From NCBI RefSeq assembly GCF_007954355.1, contig NZ_VOLR01000007.1, positions 1 to 64,000 on the forward strand: DNA of 64,000 nt, in the 5' to 3' direction. Position 1 is the first letter of the stretch. The number at the start of each line of letters is the position of its first letter. This DNA is from Colwellia hornerae. Lineage in GTDB: Bacteria; Pseudomonadota; Gammaproteobacteria; Enterobacterales; Alteromonadaceae. The notes under the pieces were generated by a model, which saw only the letters and a program-made list of their open reading frames with translations, was not told the origin of the DNA and did no database searches. Shown piece by piece: positions 30,297-39,525 of this stretch. The position numbers and the translations under genes were made by a program.

Positions 30297-30611
30297 TGGT
30301 TAATGACCAAGCGATCAGTGAATTTCTTAATTTACTATCAAAGTAATGGTTAATTTAAAAAGCAATAACGATAAATCTTAGAGAGTAATTTTAATTTTTT
30401 GGCAATAGGTGCTTCAACGTAAGCATGTTCAGTGGCAGTAACATTTAATGACCAAGCGATCAGTGAATTTCTTAATTCATTATCAAAGTAATGGTTAGTT
30501 TAAAAAGCAATAACGATAAATCTTAGAGAGAATAATTTGAATTTTTTGGCAATAGACGCTTCAACGGAAGCATGTTCAGTGGCATTAACCTTTAATAACC
30601 AAACGATCAGT
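30267..30611 (+). repeat. decayed tandem triplication of the yoaA-tsaB junction
   Basis: Segments starting AGTGAATTTCTTA occur at 30267, 30317 and 30462, and the true tsaB copy of AGTGAATTT at 30609. Units two and three are 145 and 147 bp and hold the yoaA tail, the spacer with AGCAATAACGATAAATC and the first part of tsaB. The first unit is shortened to 50 bp, apparently by deletion between two TTAAT repeats. In the middle unit the tsaB start is TTA instead of TTG and codon ACG-GAA became ACG-TAA. Confidence 0.9.
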
Positions 30612-31238
30612 GAATTTGAGCTAGCACCACAATCACATAGCTTACTGTTACTGCCAATGATTGACCGCTTACTTAAACAAGCCAATATAAAGTTAACACA
30701 ATTAGATGGACTTATTTTTGGACAAGGGCCGGGCAGTTTTACCGGTGTTCGAATTGGTGTTGGCGTTGCGCAAGGCTTAGCTTTTGCCGCTGATTTAAAA
30801 GTTGTTGGCGTATCAACACTGCAAGCTATGGCTCAACAAGCTTATAGTAGACATCAGCAAGTTGAGGTTATTGCGACGATTGATGCACGTATGTCAGAAG
30901 TCTATGCGGGCTATTATCAATTAAATGAGCAAGGTATTATGGAAGCCGCGCTGCAAGATACTGTATTAGCGCCTGAAAAATTAGCTAAGTATTTGAGTGA
31001 ATATTTAACTGAAAATCAGCAAGTTTATGGTGTAGGGACCGGTTGGGATGCTTATAAAGGTGAACTAGAGCCCTTAAAGATTAATGCTGGAACACCAGAA
31101 ATACTTTTTCCTAACGCTGAAGACCTATTAGAAATTGGTCAATATTATTTTGCTAAAGGCAAGGCTGTTAGTGCTGAAAATGCTCAACCGGTTTATGTGC
31201 GTGATACCGTTTCATGGAAAAAGCTGCCGGGTAGGTAA
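30537..31238 (+). CDS. tsaB: tRNA threonylcarbamoyladenosine biosynthesis protein TsaB
   Basis: 233 aa ASKHA-fold protein that works with TsaD, TsaE and TsaC in making t6A37 on ANN-decoding tRNAs. Starts MNFLAIDASTEACSVAL and has LDGLIFGQGPGSFTGVRIGV, the family hallmark, and AQPVYVRD at the end. The start is a TTG (30537) with AGAGAG upstream; no ATG is available. As in many gammaproteobacteria it follows yoaA. Confidence 0.95.
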   Translation: MNFLAIDASTEACSVALTFNNQTISEFELAPQSHSLLLLPMIDRLLKQANIKLTQLDGLIFGQGPGSFTGVRIGVGVAQGLAFAADLKVVGVSTLQAMAQQAYSRHQQVEVIATIDARMSEVYAGYYQLNEQGIMEAALQDTVLAPEKLAKYLSEYLTENQQVYGVGTGWDAYKGELEPLKINAGTPEILFPNAEDLLEIGQYYFAKGKAVSAENAQPVYVRDTVSWKKLPGR

Positions 31239-31304
31239 CAGACTTTATTTAAGGGAAAACATAAAAAGTTTTGTAATTTGGCAAAACTTTGGTAAATTTA
31301 CAGT

Positions 31305-31775
31305 ATGCAAATAAATAGTACGAATTCGTATACGCCCCAATCAAGTGGATCTTTTCCGGTTGATAATCAAAATCAGGTTGCTGAGCAACGTGATCGTTTT
31401 CGTGTCCAACAAACACAGCAAAGTACTGAGCAAACCGAAAAAACGAACAAAGACAGCGCGCAACAAACTCAACAGCAAGCGAGTCAAGTTGCACGTTTTG
31501 ATATCGATGAGCAAGCACTTGCTTTAGTCGAACAAGCTCAATTTGAAAATCAACAAGCACAACTCAATCCAAGTTCATCAGAAACAGTTACAGCAAGTAA
31601 TGTCTCTTTTTCAAGCCAGAGTAACCAGCAAACTGCTAATAAAAGTGGCAGCCAAGCGAATTATGATAGCCCGTCAAAGCAAAACCAAACCGCCATTGCA
31701 GCATATTCATCGGTAGACAATATCGCCCAACGTGAAAATATTCAGCAGGTATTTGGTATCGACTTACTTGTCTAA
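31305..31775 (+). CDS. Gln/Ser-rich disordered hypothetical protein
   Basis: 156 aa without signal peptide. Most of it is Gln-, Ser- and Asn-rich and likely disordered, except for a helical piece (VARFDIDEQALALVEQAQFE) and an ordered-looking C-terminus (SSVDNIAQRENIQQVFGIDL). I recall similar C-termini in small unnamed proteins of Shewanella and relatives, but no function. A hairpin (AGTTTTG with CAAAACT, about 31267-31289) lies in the leader. Sits between tsaB and the M50B-like gene. Confidence 0.6.
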   Translation: MQINSTNSYTPQSSGSFPVDNQNQVAEQRDRFRVQQTQQSTEQTEKTNKDSAQQTQQQASQVARFDIDEQALALVEQAQFENQQAQLNPSSSETVTASNVSFSSQSNQQTANKSGSQANYDSPSKQNQTAIAAYSSVDNIAQRENIQQVFGIDLLV

Positions 31776-31835
31776 TTAGCGCTCGTCTTTTTTTGTCCTT
31801 TGCCATTCCTCTTTTATCATAATGAAAAATAACCT

Positions 31836-32504
31836 ATGAATAGTCAACCTGTGTCCTTTTCGAGAAAATATCACTTTTGGTTAATATTGTTTACCGCATT
31901 AATTGTTAGTCAAATTCCTATTATTTCGATACCTTTTAAATGGCTTGAAAGTTATTTTCATGAAATCAGTCATGGTTTAGCGGCGCTATTGACCGGTGGT
32001 TCTATTGTGCAAATTCAATTATTTTCTAACGGGGCAGGGTTATGTACAACTCGCGGTGGAATAAGTTTTTTGATTAGTTTTATGGGCTATGCTGGCGCGG
32101 CATTATGGGGAATGGGTATTTATTTTATCGCGAGTATGCATCAACGAATAGCACAAATATTGAGTGGTATTATCGCATTACTATTACTGACGACTTTAAT
32201 TTTCTGGGCGAGAGATATTTTAACGCTGATTATTATCAGTGTTTTGTTAGCGCTCGTTTTATTAAAATTTAAATACAGAAAATTAAGTTACTTACAGATA
32301 AGTTTGCAAATAACAGGGGCGATTATTTTACTCAATAGTGTAAAGAGCCCTTGGTACTTGGTTGATGGACGAAATTTTGGCGATGGTGCAGCATTAGCAC
32401 AACTCACTGGCATACCTGAATTTTTATGGGTTGTTGTATGGTTTAGCATCGGTGTTGGTGGTATTGTTTGGTTAGCAAGGATATCTAAAAAAGGTAAAGT
32501 GTGA
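31836..32504 (+). CDS. M50B-like membrane metallopeptidase family protein
   Basis: 222 aa with about six transmembrane segments. The zinc-type motif HEISH lies in YFHEISHGLAALLTGG (about residue 45), and a late Asp-containing segment (LVDGRNFGDG) supplies the usual third region of the M50B family (PF13398). Intramembrane protease function is inferred from the family and not shown for these short members. Its stop overlaps the start of the Slp lipoprotein gene as TGATG, so the two are translationally coupled. Confidence 0.75.
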   Translation: MNSQPVSFSRKYHFWLILFTALIVSQIPIISIPFKWLESYFHEISHGLAALLTGGSIVQIQLFSNGAGLCTTRGGISFLISFMGYAGAALWGMGIYFIASMHQRIAQILSGIIALLLLTTLIFWARDILTLIIISVLLALVLLKFKYRKLSYLQISLQITGAIILLNSVKSPWYLVDGRNFGDGAALAQLTGIPEFLWVVVWFSIGVGGIVWLARISKKGKV

Positions 32505-33082
32505 TGAAAAAACTTAATGTGATTTTAATGCTACCCTTATGGGTAAGTGCCATTTTTATAAGTGGCTGTTCAGCAGTTCCCAAAGCATTGCAGGTCGCTG
32601 AAAACGCGACATTGACCAATTTTTTAGTTGTTCGAGATAATGCCAATAGTGAACTGGGAAATCTAGCTCGCTGGGGTGGGGTTATTGCAAAAGTGACTAA
32701 TAATGCTGATAACAGTATGTTAGAAATTGTGCACTTTCCGTTAAAATCATCAGCGATGCCCAAGCAAGGTAATGAAACGCTGGGACGATTTCGTGTTTAT
32801 TTCTCTGGCCTACTTGACCCCATTATTTATAAAGAAGGTCGCAGCATAACCGCACTAGGAACTGTTGCTACCTCAGAAGAAGGGAAAATTGGTGAGCACG
32901 CATATAATTATCCGGTACTAAAAGCGTCGCATATACACTTATGGAAAGATGAAAAACAAGTCGATGTGCGTGTTATCCATAATCCTTTTTGGTCGTCTCC
33001 TTCTTTCTGGCAGCCTCGTTACTCTTATTACCCGAGAAGAGTTGTAGTAAGAAAAGCACCAGCGCCAGTTAAAAAGAAGTAG
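32504..33082 (+). CDS. Slp-family outer-membrane lipoprotein
   Basis: 192 aa. The signal peptide ends in lipobox ISGC, so the mature protein is a lipoprotein. The body matches the Slp (starvation/stationary-phase lipoprotein) family: VRDNANSELGNLARWGGVIA, FRVYFSGLLDP, RSITALGTV, YPVLKASHIHLW. I start at ATG 32504, overlapping the previous TGA; an in-frame GTG lies one codon earlier. The Pro/Arg/Lys-rich C-terminus is unusual. Confidence 0.85.
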   Translation: MKKLNVILMLPLWVSAIFISGCSAVPKALQVAENATLTNFLVVRDNANSELGNLARWGGVIAKVTNNADNSMLEIVHFPLKSSAMPKQGNETLGRFRVYFSGLLDPIIYKEGRSITALGTVATSEEGKIGEHAYNYPVLKASHIHLWKDEKQVDVRVIHNPFWSSPSFWQPRYSYYPRRVVVRKAPAPVKKK

Positions 33083-33086
33083 TCAC

Positions 33087-33959
33087 TTGCCTATAGTAGA
33101 TAACGTTGAAGAGGTCAGCTTTAACTTAGGTGACCTTACCCTAACTGGTTTAGCTTGTGGCGATAAGAACGACGAGCTAGTTTTGTGTTTACATGGTTGG
33201 TTAGATAACGCGGCTAGTTTTTTACCTATGCTACCTTACTTTAAAGGTAAGCGTGTTATCGCTATAGATTGGCCTGGGCATGGTTTGTCGTCGCACAGGA
33301 GTACGGATGCCCATTATCATTTTATCGATTACGTTTATGATTTGTTATTGCTGTGGGAAATAAACAACTGGCAAAAAGTTGATATAGTTGCTCATTCAAT
33401 GGGCGGAATGATTTCATCGGCATTTTCAGCCGCTTTTCCCGAGAAAGTTAAGTCATTAACCTTACTTGATTCAATTGGTTTTATCAGTGGTGAAGCCGAA
33501 GAAGCGACCGAAAATTTACGTAAGGGGATGCTAAGTCGGTTAAAGTGCAATCGACAAATTTCACCCTCTGCGAAAAAGAAAAAACTTCACCCAAGTGTAG
33601 ATTCTGCAATTAACGCTAGAGTGCAAGTCTCTGATTTAAAATTTCAACAGGCAAAGTTGCTGGTTGAGCGGGGGATTATTGAAGATGATAGCGGTTTTAT
33701 TTGGCGAACTGACAGTCGTTTGAGAAATACATCTCCGTATCGGCTGACGTTAGCACAAGCAAAGCAGTTTATCGAAGATATTACTATTCCTGTGCAATTA
33801 ATTTATGGTGACAAAGGTTTGTCATTTGTGCAAAGTGGTTTGAAAGAATTTGGTCCCTTGTTTGATAACTTTATCAGTTATAAATTAATAGGAGGACATC
33901 ACTTCCATATGGAAGCGCCTGAACTGACCAGTAGACAAATTTTAGAGTTTATTGGCTGA
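33087..33959 (+). CDS. alpha/beta-fold hydrolase
   Basis: 290 aa with oxyanion segment LCLHGWLDNAASF, the nucleophile elbow AHSMGG (Ser about residue 107) and a C-terminal GGHHFHMEAPE that supplies the catalytic His. An Asp in LIYGDKGLS completes the triad. The substrate is unknown; similar proteins are called hydrolase or serine hydrolase-like. Start is a TTG at 33087, four bases after the slp stop, so it belongs to the M50B-slp transcription unit and precedes fadD. Confidence 0.82.
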   Translation: MPIVDNVEEVSFNLGDLTLTGLACGDKNDELVLCLHGWLDNAASFLPMLPYFKGKRVIAIDWPGHGLSSHRSTDAHYHFIDYVYDLLLLWEINNWQKVDIVAHSMGGMISSAFSAAFPEKVKSLTLLDSIGFISGEAEEATENLRKGMLSRLKCNRQISPSAKKKKLHPSVDSAINARVQVSDLKFQQAKLLVERGIIEDDSGFIWRTDSRLRNTSPYRLTLAQAKQFIEDITIPVQLIYGDKGLSFVQSGLKEFGPLFDNFISYKLIGGHHFHMEAPELTSRQILEFIG

Positions 33960-34015
33960 TTTTTTCTAAATGTTACCGTTTATAAAGAGAAAATTGTAAA
34001 CGTGGCTAAAATTTA

Positions 34016-34032
34016 TAGACATCAGACCAGTA
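34016..34032. promoter_or_regulatory. FadR-like operator half-site upstream of fadD
   Basis: Minus-strand TACTGGTCTGATGTCTA carries the conserved half ACTGGTC and GA of FadR sites (consensus AACTGGTCNGACCAGTT); the other half is poor. It lies about 165 bp upstream of the fadD start. Modest evidence alone, but the same regulator appears to have a better site before the lipase gene. Confidence 0.35.
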
Positions 34033-34197
34033 ATCACGTAAAAAGAAAATTCAAACATCCGTTTTAATAAATAAAAATTCATTCATATAGAATAAAATGA
34101 CGATATCGATTAAAAAATAATACGTAAAATATAAAAATATTAATCGAATAAAACCAATAATCGTCTAAAGTTAAGCTATTATTAGAGGAGTCGCAAA

Positions 34198-35862
34198 GTG
34201 CAACAAACGCAAAAGATTTGGCTTGAAAAAAGTTATCCACCCGGTGTCCCATTTGAAATCGATGCAGATAAATACTCCTCGTTATCTGATATGTTCAATA
34301 AATACGTTGATATTTATGCCGAACGTACTGCCTTTATCAATATGGGCGCAGAAATAAATTATCGAGATCTAGAGATACAATCAAAAGCGTTTGCAGCTTA
34401 TCTACAAGATGATTTAGGTTTAGTTAAAGGCGATAAATTTGCCATTATGGTGCCAAACTGTTTGCAGTATCCTATTGCATTGTTTGGTGCTTTGCTTGCT
34501 GGTTTGACCGTTGTTAATGTTAATCCGCTTTACACGGCCCGAGAACTTGAGCATCAATTAAAAGATTCTGGCACTAAAGCGATGTTAATCATTGAAAATT
34601 TCGCTAGTACCTTAGAGAAAGTCATAGATAATACCTCGGTTGAGCATGTCATTCTTACTTCATTAGGGGACCGATTGGGTACCGTAAAAGGTGCGCTCGT
34701 TAATTGTGTGGTCAAATATGTCAAAAAAATGGTACCGGCTTTCAAATTATCAAACACCATTAGATTTAATAAAGTCGTTTCTCAGGGAATGCTCAAAACT
34801 TACACGCCAGTAGAACTTTGTGGTGAAGATCTTGCTTTCTTACAATATACTGGTGGTACAACAGGTGTTTCAAAAGGGGCTATGCTGACTCATCGCAATA
34901 TGATTGCGAATTTATTACAAGCAAAAGCCGCTATAAAACCTTTGATGGAAGATGGCAAAGAACTCGTCGTTACTGCACTACCGCTTTATCATATCTTTGC
35001 ATTAACCGCTAACTGCCTAACCTTTTTAACCTTAGGTGGCACCAACTTATTGATCACCAACCCTCGTGATATGCCTGGTTTTGTAAAAGAGCTGGCCAAG
35101 TATCGTTTTACTGCAATTACCGGCGTTAATACTCTCTTCAATGGTTTGTTAAATACTCCTGGTTTTAAAGATCTTGATTTTAGTGCGTTAAAAATGTCGC
35201 TTGGTGGCGGTATGGCCGTGCAACGCTCTGTTGGCGAAGCATGGGAACGTGTTACCGGCACGCGTTTATTAGAGGGCTACGGCTTAACCGAATGTGCACC
35301 TTTAGTAACGTTATGTCCTTATGATCAAAAAAGTTACAGTGGTAATATTGGTTTGCCGGCGTCATCAACAGATATACGTATTATTAAAGATGATGGTAGT
35401 GATGCAGAAATTGGTGAACCAGGCGAAATGTGGGTAAAAGGTCCACAAGTAATGAAAGGCTATTATCAACGTGAGGAAGACACGGCTGAAATTCTTAAAG
35501 AAGGTTGGCTGGCGACAGGTGACGTAGCTTTTATGGATGATAACGGCTTCTTTAAAATCGTTGACCGTAAAAAAGATATGATCATCGTTTCAGGCTTCAA
35601 TGTTTATCCTAATGAAATTGAAGAAGTGGTGATGATGCATGAGGGTGTGTTAGAAGTTGCTGCTATTGGCATAGATCATGACGCAACCGGTGAAGCGGTC
35701 AAGATATTTGTTGTGCTTAAAGATAAAAATTTAACGGAGAAAGATCTGATTAAACATTGTCGTGCCAACCTAACCAGCTATAAAGTGCCCAAGTATGTTG
35801 AGTTTCGAGATGATTTACCAAAAACCAACGTAGGTAAGATTTTGAGAAGAGAGTTACGATAA
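34198..35862 (+). CDS. fadD: long-chain fatty acid-CoA ligase FadD
   Basis: 554 aa membrane-associated acyl-CoA synthetase: fatty acid + ATP + CoA to acyl-CoA. The P-loop [12 protein letters not shown] is at about 218-229. Other AMP-binding motifs are [10 protein letters not shown], then [32 protein letters not shown] and [11 protein letters not shown]. The start is a GTG with AGAGGAG upstream. It ends with a clear terminator (35883-35918). It probably feeds fatty acids released by the lipase at 36941 into beta-oxidation. Confidence 0.96.
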   Translation: MQQTQKIWLEKSYPPGVPFEIDADKYSSLSDMFNKYVDIYAERTAFINMGAEINYRDLEIQSKAFAAYLQDDLGLVKGDKFAIMVPNCLQYPIALFGALLAGLTVVNVNPLYTARELEHQLKDSGTKAMLIIENFASTLEKVIDNTSVEHVILTSLGDRLGTVKGALVNCVVKYVKKMVPAFKLSNTIRFNKVVSQGMLKTYTPVELCGEDLAFLQYTGGTTGVSKGAMLTHRNMIANLLQAKAAIKPLMEDGKELVVTALPLYHIFALTANCLTFLTLGGTNLLITNPRDMPGFVKELAKYRFTAITGVNTLFNGLLNTPGFKDLDFSALKMSLGGGMAVQRSVGEAWERVTGTRLLEGYGLTECAPLVTLCPYDQKSYSGNIGLPASSTDIRIIKDDGSDAEIGEPGEMWVKGPQVMKGYYQREEDTAEILKEGWLATGDVAFMDDNGFFKIVDRKKDMIIVSGFNVYPNEIEEVVMMHEGVLEVAAIGIDHDATGEAVKIFVVLKDKNLTEKDLIKHCRANLTSYKVPKYVEFRDDLPKTNVGKILRRELR

Positions 35863-35882
35863 TTCTTGATTGATCAAATATT

Positions 35883-35918
35883 AAAGGCTGTAAGTTAACT
35901 CTTACAGCCTTTTTTTTA
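35883..35918 (+). terminator. rho-independent terminator of fadD
   Basis: AAAGGCTGTAAG and CTTACAGCCTTT form a strong hairpin followed by a run of eight or so Ts, between convergent fadD and the YciK-type gene. Confidence 0.9.
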
Positions 35919-35923
35919 GCTAT

Positions 35924-36670
35924 TTATTTTGCTTTTTGTGCATTAACACGTTGGCCATTAACGGCCAGACTATCACTCGTCATTAAATACACATAGGCTG
36001 GCATTATATCTACCGGTTTTGCTGAATCATTTTCATGTTCTGCTGGGTAGGCAGTGTTACGCATATTAGTGCGTGTTGCGCCCGGGTTTATCGCATTAAC
36101 ACGTAAGCTAGTATTTTCGTACTCATCAGCAATAACTTGCATCAATCCTTCAGTCGCAAACTTTGAAACACTGTAAGCACCCCAATAAGCTTTACCACTA
36201 TTACCAACACCAGAGGTAGTAAATACCAATGAAGCATTATCACTGAGTAGTAATGCAGGAATTAACGCTTGGGCCATTAGATGCTGAGCCGTAACATTAA
36301 CTTGCATAACATCTTGCCAAATTTGTTGATGGATCTGCGTGTAAGGTGTCAACTCACCTAGTATTGATGCATTGAGTAACGCGCCATCAAGCTTACCAAA
36401 CTGATTAACAATCGTTGCAGTCATATCTATGTAGTGCTGTTTGGTCGCACCCTTTAAATCAAGGGGGATGATAGCCGGTTCAGTGGAGCCTTGGGCGATG
36501 ATTTCGTCGTAAACTGACTCTAATTTAGCCGTGGTTTTTCCTAATAAAATAACCGTAGCGCCTAATTCAGCATAGGTTAATGCGGCTTGGCGACCAATAC
36601 CATCGCCTGCGCCGGTGACTAAAATTATTTTATTGGCTAAGGAATTTGCTGTTATTTGGTAATTAAACAT
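35924..36670 (-). CDS. short-chain dehydrogenase/reductase (YciK-like)
   Basis: 248 aa classical SDR. Cofactor motif TGAGDGIGRQ at about 20-29, LDGALLNAS, catalytic Ser in VFTTSGVG and YSVSK. The pattern NAINPGATRTNMR and the final NGQRVNAQ resemble E. coli YciK, an oxidoreductase of unknown substrate. Monocistronic, convergent with fadD. Confidence 0.85.
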   Translation of the reverse strand: MFNYQITANSLANKIILVTGAGDGIGRQAALTYAELGATVILLGKTTAKLESVYDEIIAQGSTEPAIIPLDLKGATKQHYIDMTATIVNQFGKLDGALLNASILGELTPYTQIHQQIWQDVMQVNVTAQHLMAQALIPALLLSDNASLVFTTSGVGNSGKAYWGAYSVSKFATEGLMQVIADEYENTSLRVNAINPGATRTNMRNTAYPAEHENDSAKPVDIMPAYVYLMTSDSLAVNGQRVNAQKAK

Positions 36671-36829
36671 AGTATCAATACAAATTATTTGAAGGTAAAT
36701 AAGACAGTAATTCTACTACTTTGACCTATTGACTGACGAGTAATATTTAAAAGTTTTAGCTAAAATTACAGTTAAAGTTATAATAAAAGCAGAAACCGCT
36801 AGCACTTAGGCTATTCTTGCGGTAAGTTT

Positions 36830-36846
36830 AACTGGTCGAACAAGTT
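36830..36846. promoter_or_regulatory. FadR-like operator upstream of the lipase gene
   Basis: AACTGGTCGAACAAGTT matches the palindromic FadR site AACTGGTCNGACCAGTT at 14 of the 16 defined positions (my alignment). It is about 95 bp upstream of the lipase ATG, in a 270-bp intergenic region. It suggests control by long-chain acyl-CoA. Confidence 0.6.
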
Positions 36847-36940
36847 AGTTTTGTGAGCTGTGTTTCATGAAATTATAGATAAATAAAAAATAAAAGCATA
36901 AAAAGCTAAATAATATAAAGCTCGTCTGTGGGGAGATAAA

Positions 36941-39346
36941 ATGAAAAAGCTCGTACTTAGTGTTGCTATTGCCAGTGTTCTTGGACTAACGGCATGTGAT
37001 GATGAATCAATTAAAGATGTTCAAAAAGAAGTTGTTGAGAACGGCAGTGCCGTAACACCATCAGCTCGCGTTAAATTTAATCCAAGTGCTGGTGCTGCCG
37101 GACTTTCTATTCCAAACGATTTGATTTTTCAAGGTACCAAAGACGGTACTTTAGAGATCCCCGTTGCCGACCCTACTGATGGCTCAGATCCTTTTGTTGC
37201 TATTAGTGCGCTTGACGGTTGGTCTATTTCACAACCTTTTCCTCTTGGAATTGAATTTCCAGCGGGTACCTCTTTAGATGCCAGTAGTGCTTCTGAACCT
37301 GGATCGGTAAGAGTTTTTGAAACCGTGATGGGCGGTGACGCAAATGACGCTGATTGTACTGCTGTAGCACGCGGTCTCGCTTGTAAAGTTGTTAGTGAAT
37401 TAGTGTTTATGCAAGACTTTGTTACTCAAAAGTCTGGCGATAATGTTTTGTTTATCCCAATTCAACCACTTAAGGCAGAAACAACTTATGTCATGGTGAT
37501 GACCAATAACCTTCGTGACAACAACGGCAAAGCGGTTGCTGGTTCTACTACTTATGAATTAGCACGCCAAGATATAAAAACCTTACCTCTAGGTAATGCC
37601 TCACAACTAGGCTTACAAGCTGTTATCAATAGTTACGAAGCTGCTGTAGTAGCTGCTGGCGTTAATAGCGATACTATTATTTATAGTGCGGCTATGACGA
37701 CGCAATCTACTACACGAGTATTAAGTACCGTGAAGTCTTTGATGGCTGCGAGCGTCCCTCAAATGGTTGCTAATGCTCAACAAGGAATTCCAGCAATTGG
37801 CGTAGCCGATACCGGTATTTCAGTGGCAACTGTATTAACGGGTTTAATTCCAGAAAGTTTAATTCCATTATATTCTGCAGCAAACTATATTCGTGGTTCA
37901 ATCACGTTACCTTACTACTCAGGTGTACCATCTGCAGAAAACCCACTTGCTCCAGTAAATGACTGGTGGCGTGCTCGTTGTGATTCAGGTGCTACTCTTG
38001 CCGGTTTAGCCGCAGCTAATCCAGCAGCAATTCCTGAAGGTCCATTAGATCAAAATGATGGCTTCTGTATGAATTTTGGCTTACGTGATTTAAGTTCTGT
38101 TGTTGCTATAGATACTGAACGTAACTTAACTAAATTTAATCCGATCCCAGCAGCAAGCGCTATGATGCCAATTGATGTGCAAATGACTACGCCTGATTTA
38201 GCTTGGGCTAACCCAGTGCGTGCAAGCATGGATTTAGAGCCATTAGTAGAACCTGCTAACGGTTGGCCAGTAGCAATATTAGTGCATGGTATTACTTCAA
38301 CTAAAGAGCAAATGTTGCCAATCACTGGCATATTATCTTTATTTGGCATAGCAACTGTTGCAATTGATCAGCCATTGCATGGTAGTCGTGGTTTTGATTT
38401 AGACGGTGACGGTACTGATGAAATCAATACCAGTACAGTGTCTACATTGCACTATGTTAATTTGGGTAGCATGCTGAGTATGCGTGATAATACTCGTCAA
38501 AGTACTGCTGATTTATTAGGTTTACGTTTAGGCATGAACTTTTTAGGCGGTGCTGACAGCGACGGTAACCCGATTAAAATTGATAGCAGTAAAGTACACC
38601 TTTTAGGACATTCATTAGGTGGTATATATGGTATGAATGCTGTTGGTTTAGCAAATACTGAACTAAATCCACAAATTGATGGATTATTCAAAATTGCTAG
38701 TACCTCTTTAGCTATGCCAGGTTTAATGTTAGCTAACTTTGGTTTAGACTCTCCAGCATTCGAAGGCTTGGCTAAATCTAATTTAACCATGCAGTTATCG
38801 CCTGACTTTGCCGCAGCAGTTGCAGCAACATTACCTGCTGATTATACTCAAGCCGAACTAAGTGCTTTCTATTTTGCTTTCTATGATGGTTTATCTGTTG
38901 AGCAAAAAGCAACACTAAATGCTGGTTTCGCGCAGTTTACGTTTGCCGCGCAAACCGTTACTGATTCTGGTGACCCTATTGCTTATGTACAGGCATTAGC
39001 AGCAACACAAACACCTACACACTTCATTGAAGTTGTTGGTGACGGCGCAGACAATCTTCCCGACCAAACAGTGACTAACAGAGCGCCGTTTACCCCTATG
39101 GGTGGCACTGAACCTGCTATTGCTTTATTAGGCTTAGAAGCTGTTAGTGAAACTACTGCTGGCTCTGGTGTGGTACGATTTGTTCATGGTCATCATAGTT
39201 CAATACTTGACCCTCGTGCTAATGCTGCTTCACCTGACGCTGCGTTAAGTGCTAGAGCAACACAAGAGATGCAATCGCAAGTAGCTATATTCTTTGCGAC
39301 CATGGGGCAATTGATTCAAGTAACAGATACAGCTGTTGTTAAATAA
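36941..39346 (+). CDS. surface-exposed lipase/lysophospholipase lipoprotein (Pla-1/cef, VolA-like)
   Basis: 801 aa. A lipoprotein signal ends GLTAC (lipobox). The N-terminal region (VKFNPSAG, then LSIPNDLIFQGTKDGT and VRVFE) and the central alpha/beta hydrolase domain with VAILVHGITSTKEQ, the nucleophile GHSLGG (Ser about 558) and a late His in FVHGHHSSI match the Pla-1/cef extracellular lipase family, which includes Vibrio VolA. VolA cleaves lysophosphatidylcholine at the cell surface so that fatty acids enter by FadL and FadD. GGAG is close before ATG. A FadR-like operator lies upstream and a strong terminator follows. Confidence 0.9.
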   Translation: MKKLVLSVAIASVLGLTACDDESIKDVQKEVVENGSAVTPSARVKFNPSAGAAGLSIPNDLIFQGTKDGTLEIPVADPTDGSDPFVAISALDGWSISQPFPLGIEFPAGTSLDASSASEPGSVRVFETVMGGDANDADCTAVARGLACKVVSELVFMQDFVTQKSGDNVLFIPIQPLKAETTYVMVMTNNLRDNNGKAVAGSTTYELARQDIKTLPLGNASQLGLQAVINSYEAAVVAAGVNSDTIIYSAAMTTQSTTRVLSTVKSLMAASVPQMVANAQQGIPAIGVADTGISVATVLTGLIPESLIPLYSAANYIRGSITLPYYSGVPSAENPLAPVNDWWRARCDSGATLAGLAAANPAAIPEGPLDQNDGFCMNFGLRDLSSVVAIDTERNLTKFNPIPAASAMMPIDVQMTTPDLAWANPVRASMDLEPLVEPANGWPVAILVHGITSTKEQMLPITGILSLFGIATVAIDQPLHGSRGFDLDGDGTDEINTSTVSTLHYVNLGSMLSMRDNTRQSTADLLGLRLGMNFLGGADSDGNPIKIDSSKVHLLGHSLGGIYGMNAVGLANTELNPQIDGLFKIASTSLAMPGLMLANFGLDSPAFEGLAKSNLTMQLSPDFAAAVAATLPADYTQAELSAFYFAFYDGLSVEQKATLNAGFAQFTFAAQTVTDSGDPIAYVQALAATQTPTHFIEVVGDGADNLPDQTVTNRAPFTPMGGTEPAIALLGLEAVSETTAGSGVVRFVHGHHSSILDPRANAASPDAALSARATQEMQSQVAIFFATMGQLIQVTDTAVVK

Positions 39347-39361
39347 CTTTAGCCATAGTTG

Positions 39362-39388
39362 AAAAAACCCTCTTCGGAGGGTTTTTTA
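39362..39388 (+). terminator. rho-independent terminator of the lipase gene
   Basis: AAAAAACCCTC, loop TTCG, GAGGGTTTTTT, about 15 bp after the stop. Confidence 0.92.
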
Positions 39389-39525
39389 TTGTCTTTTTTT
39401 CGCCTTTTTAACTTATTAACTTTATTTATTTGCAATATGCCCCATATAGCTAATAGATAATTTTATATATTAACTTCAAGTCAATAAACGACTAAGACAT
39501 ATGACGTTAATAACAGGAGAATGTA

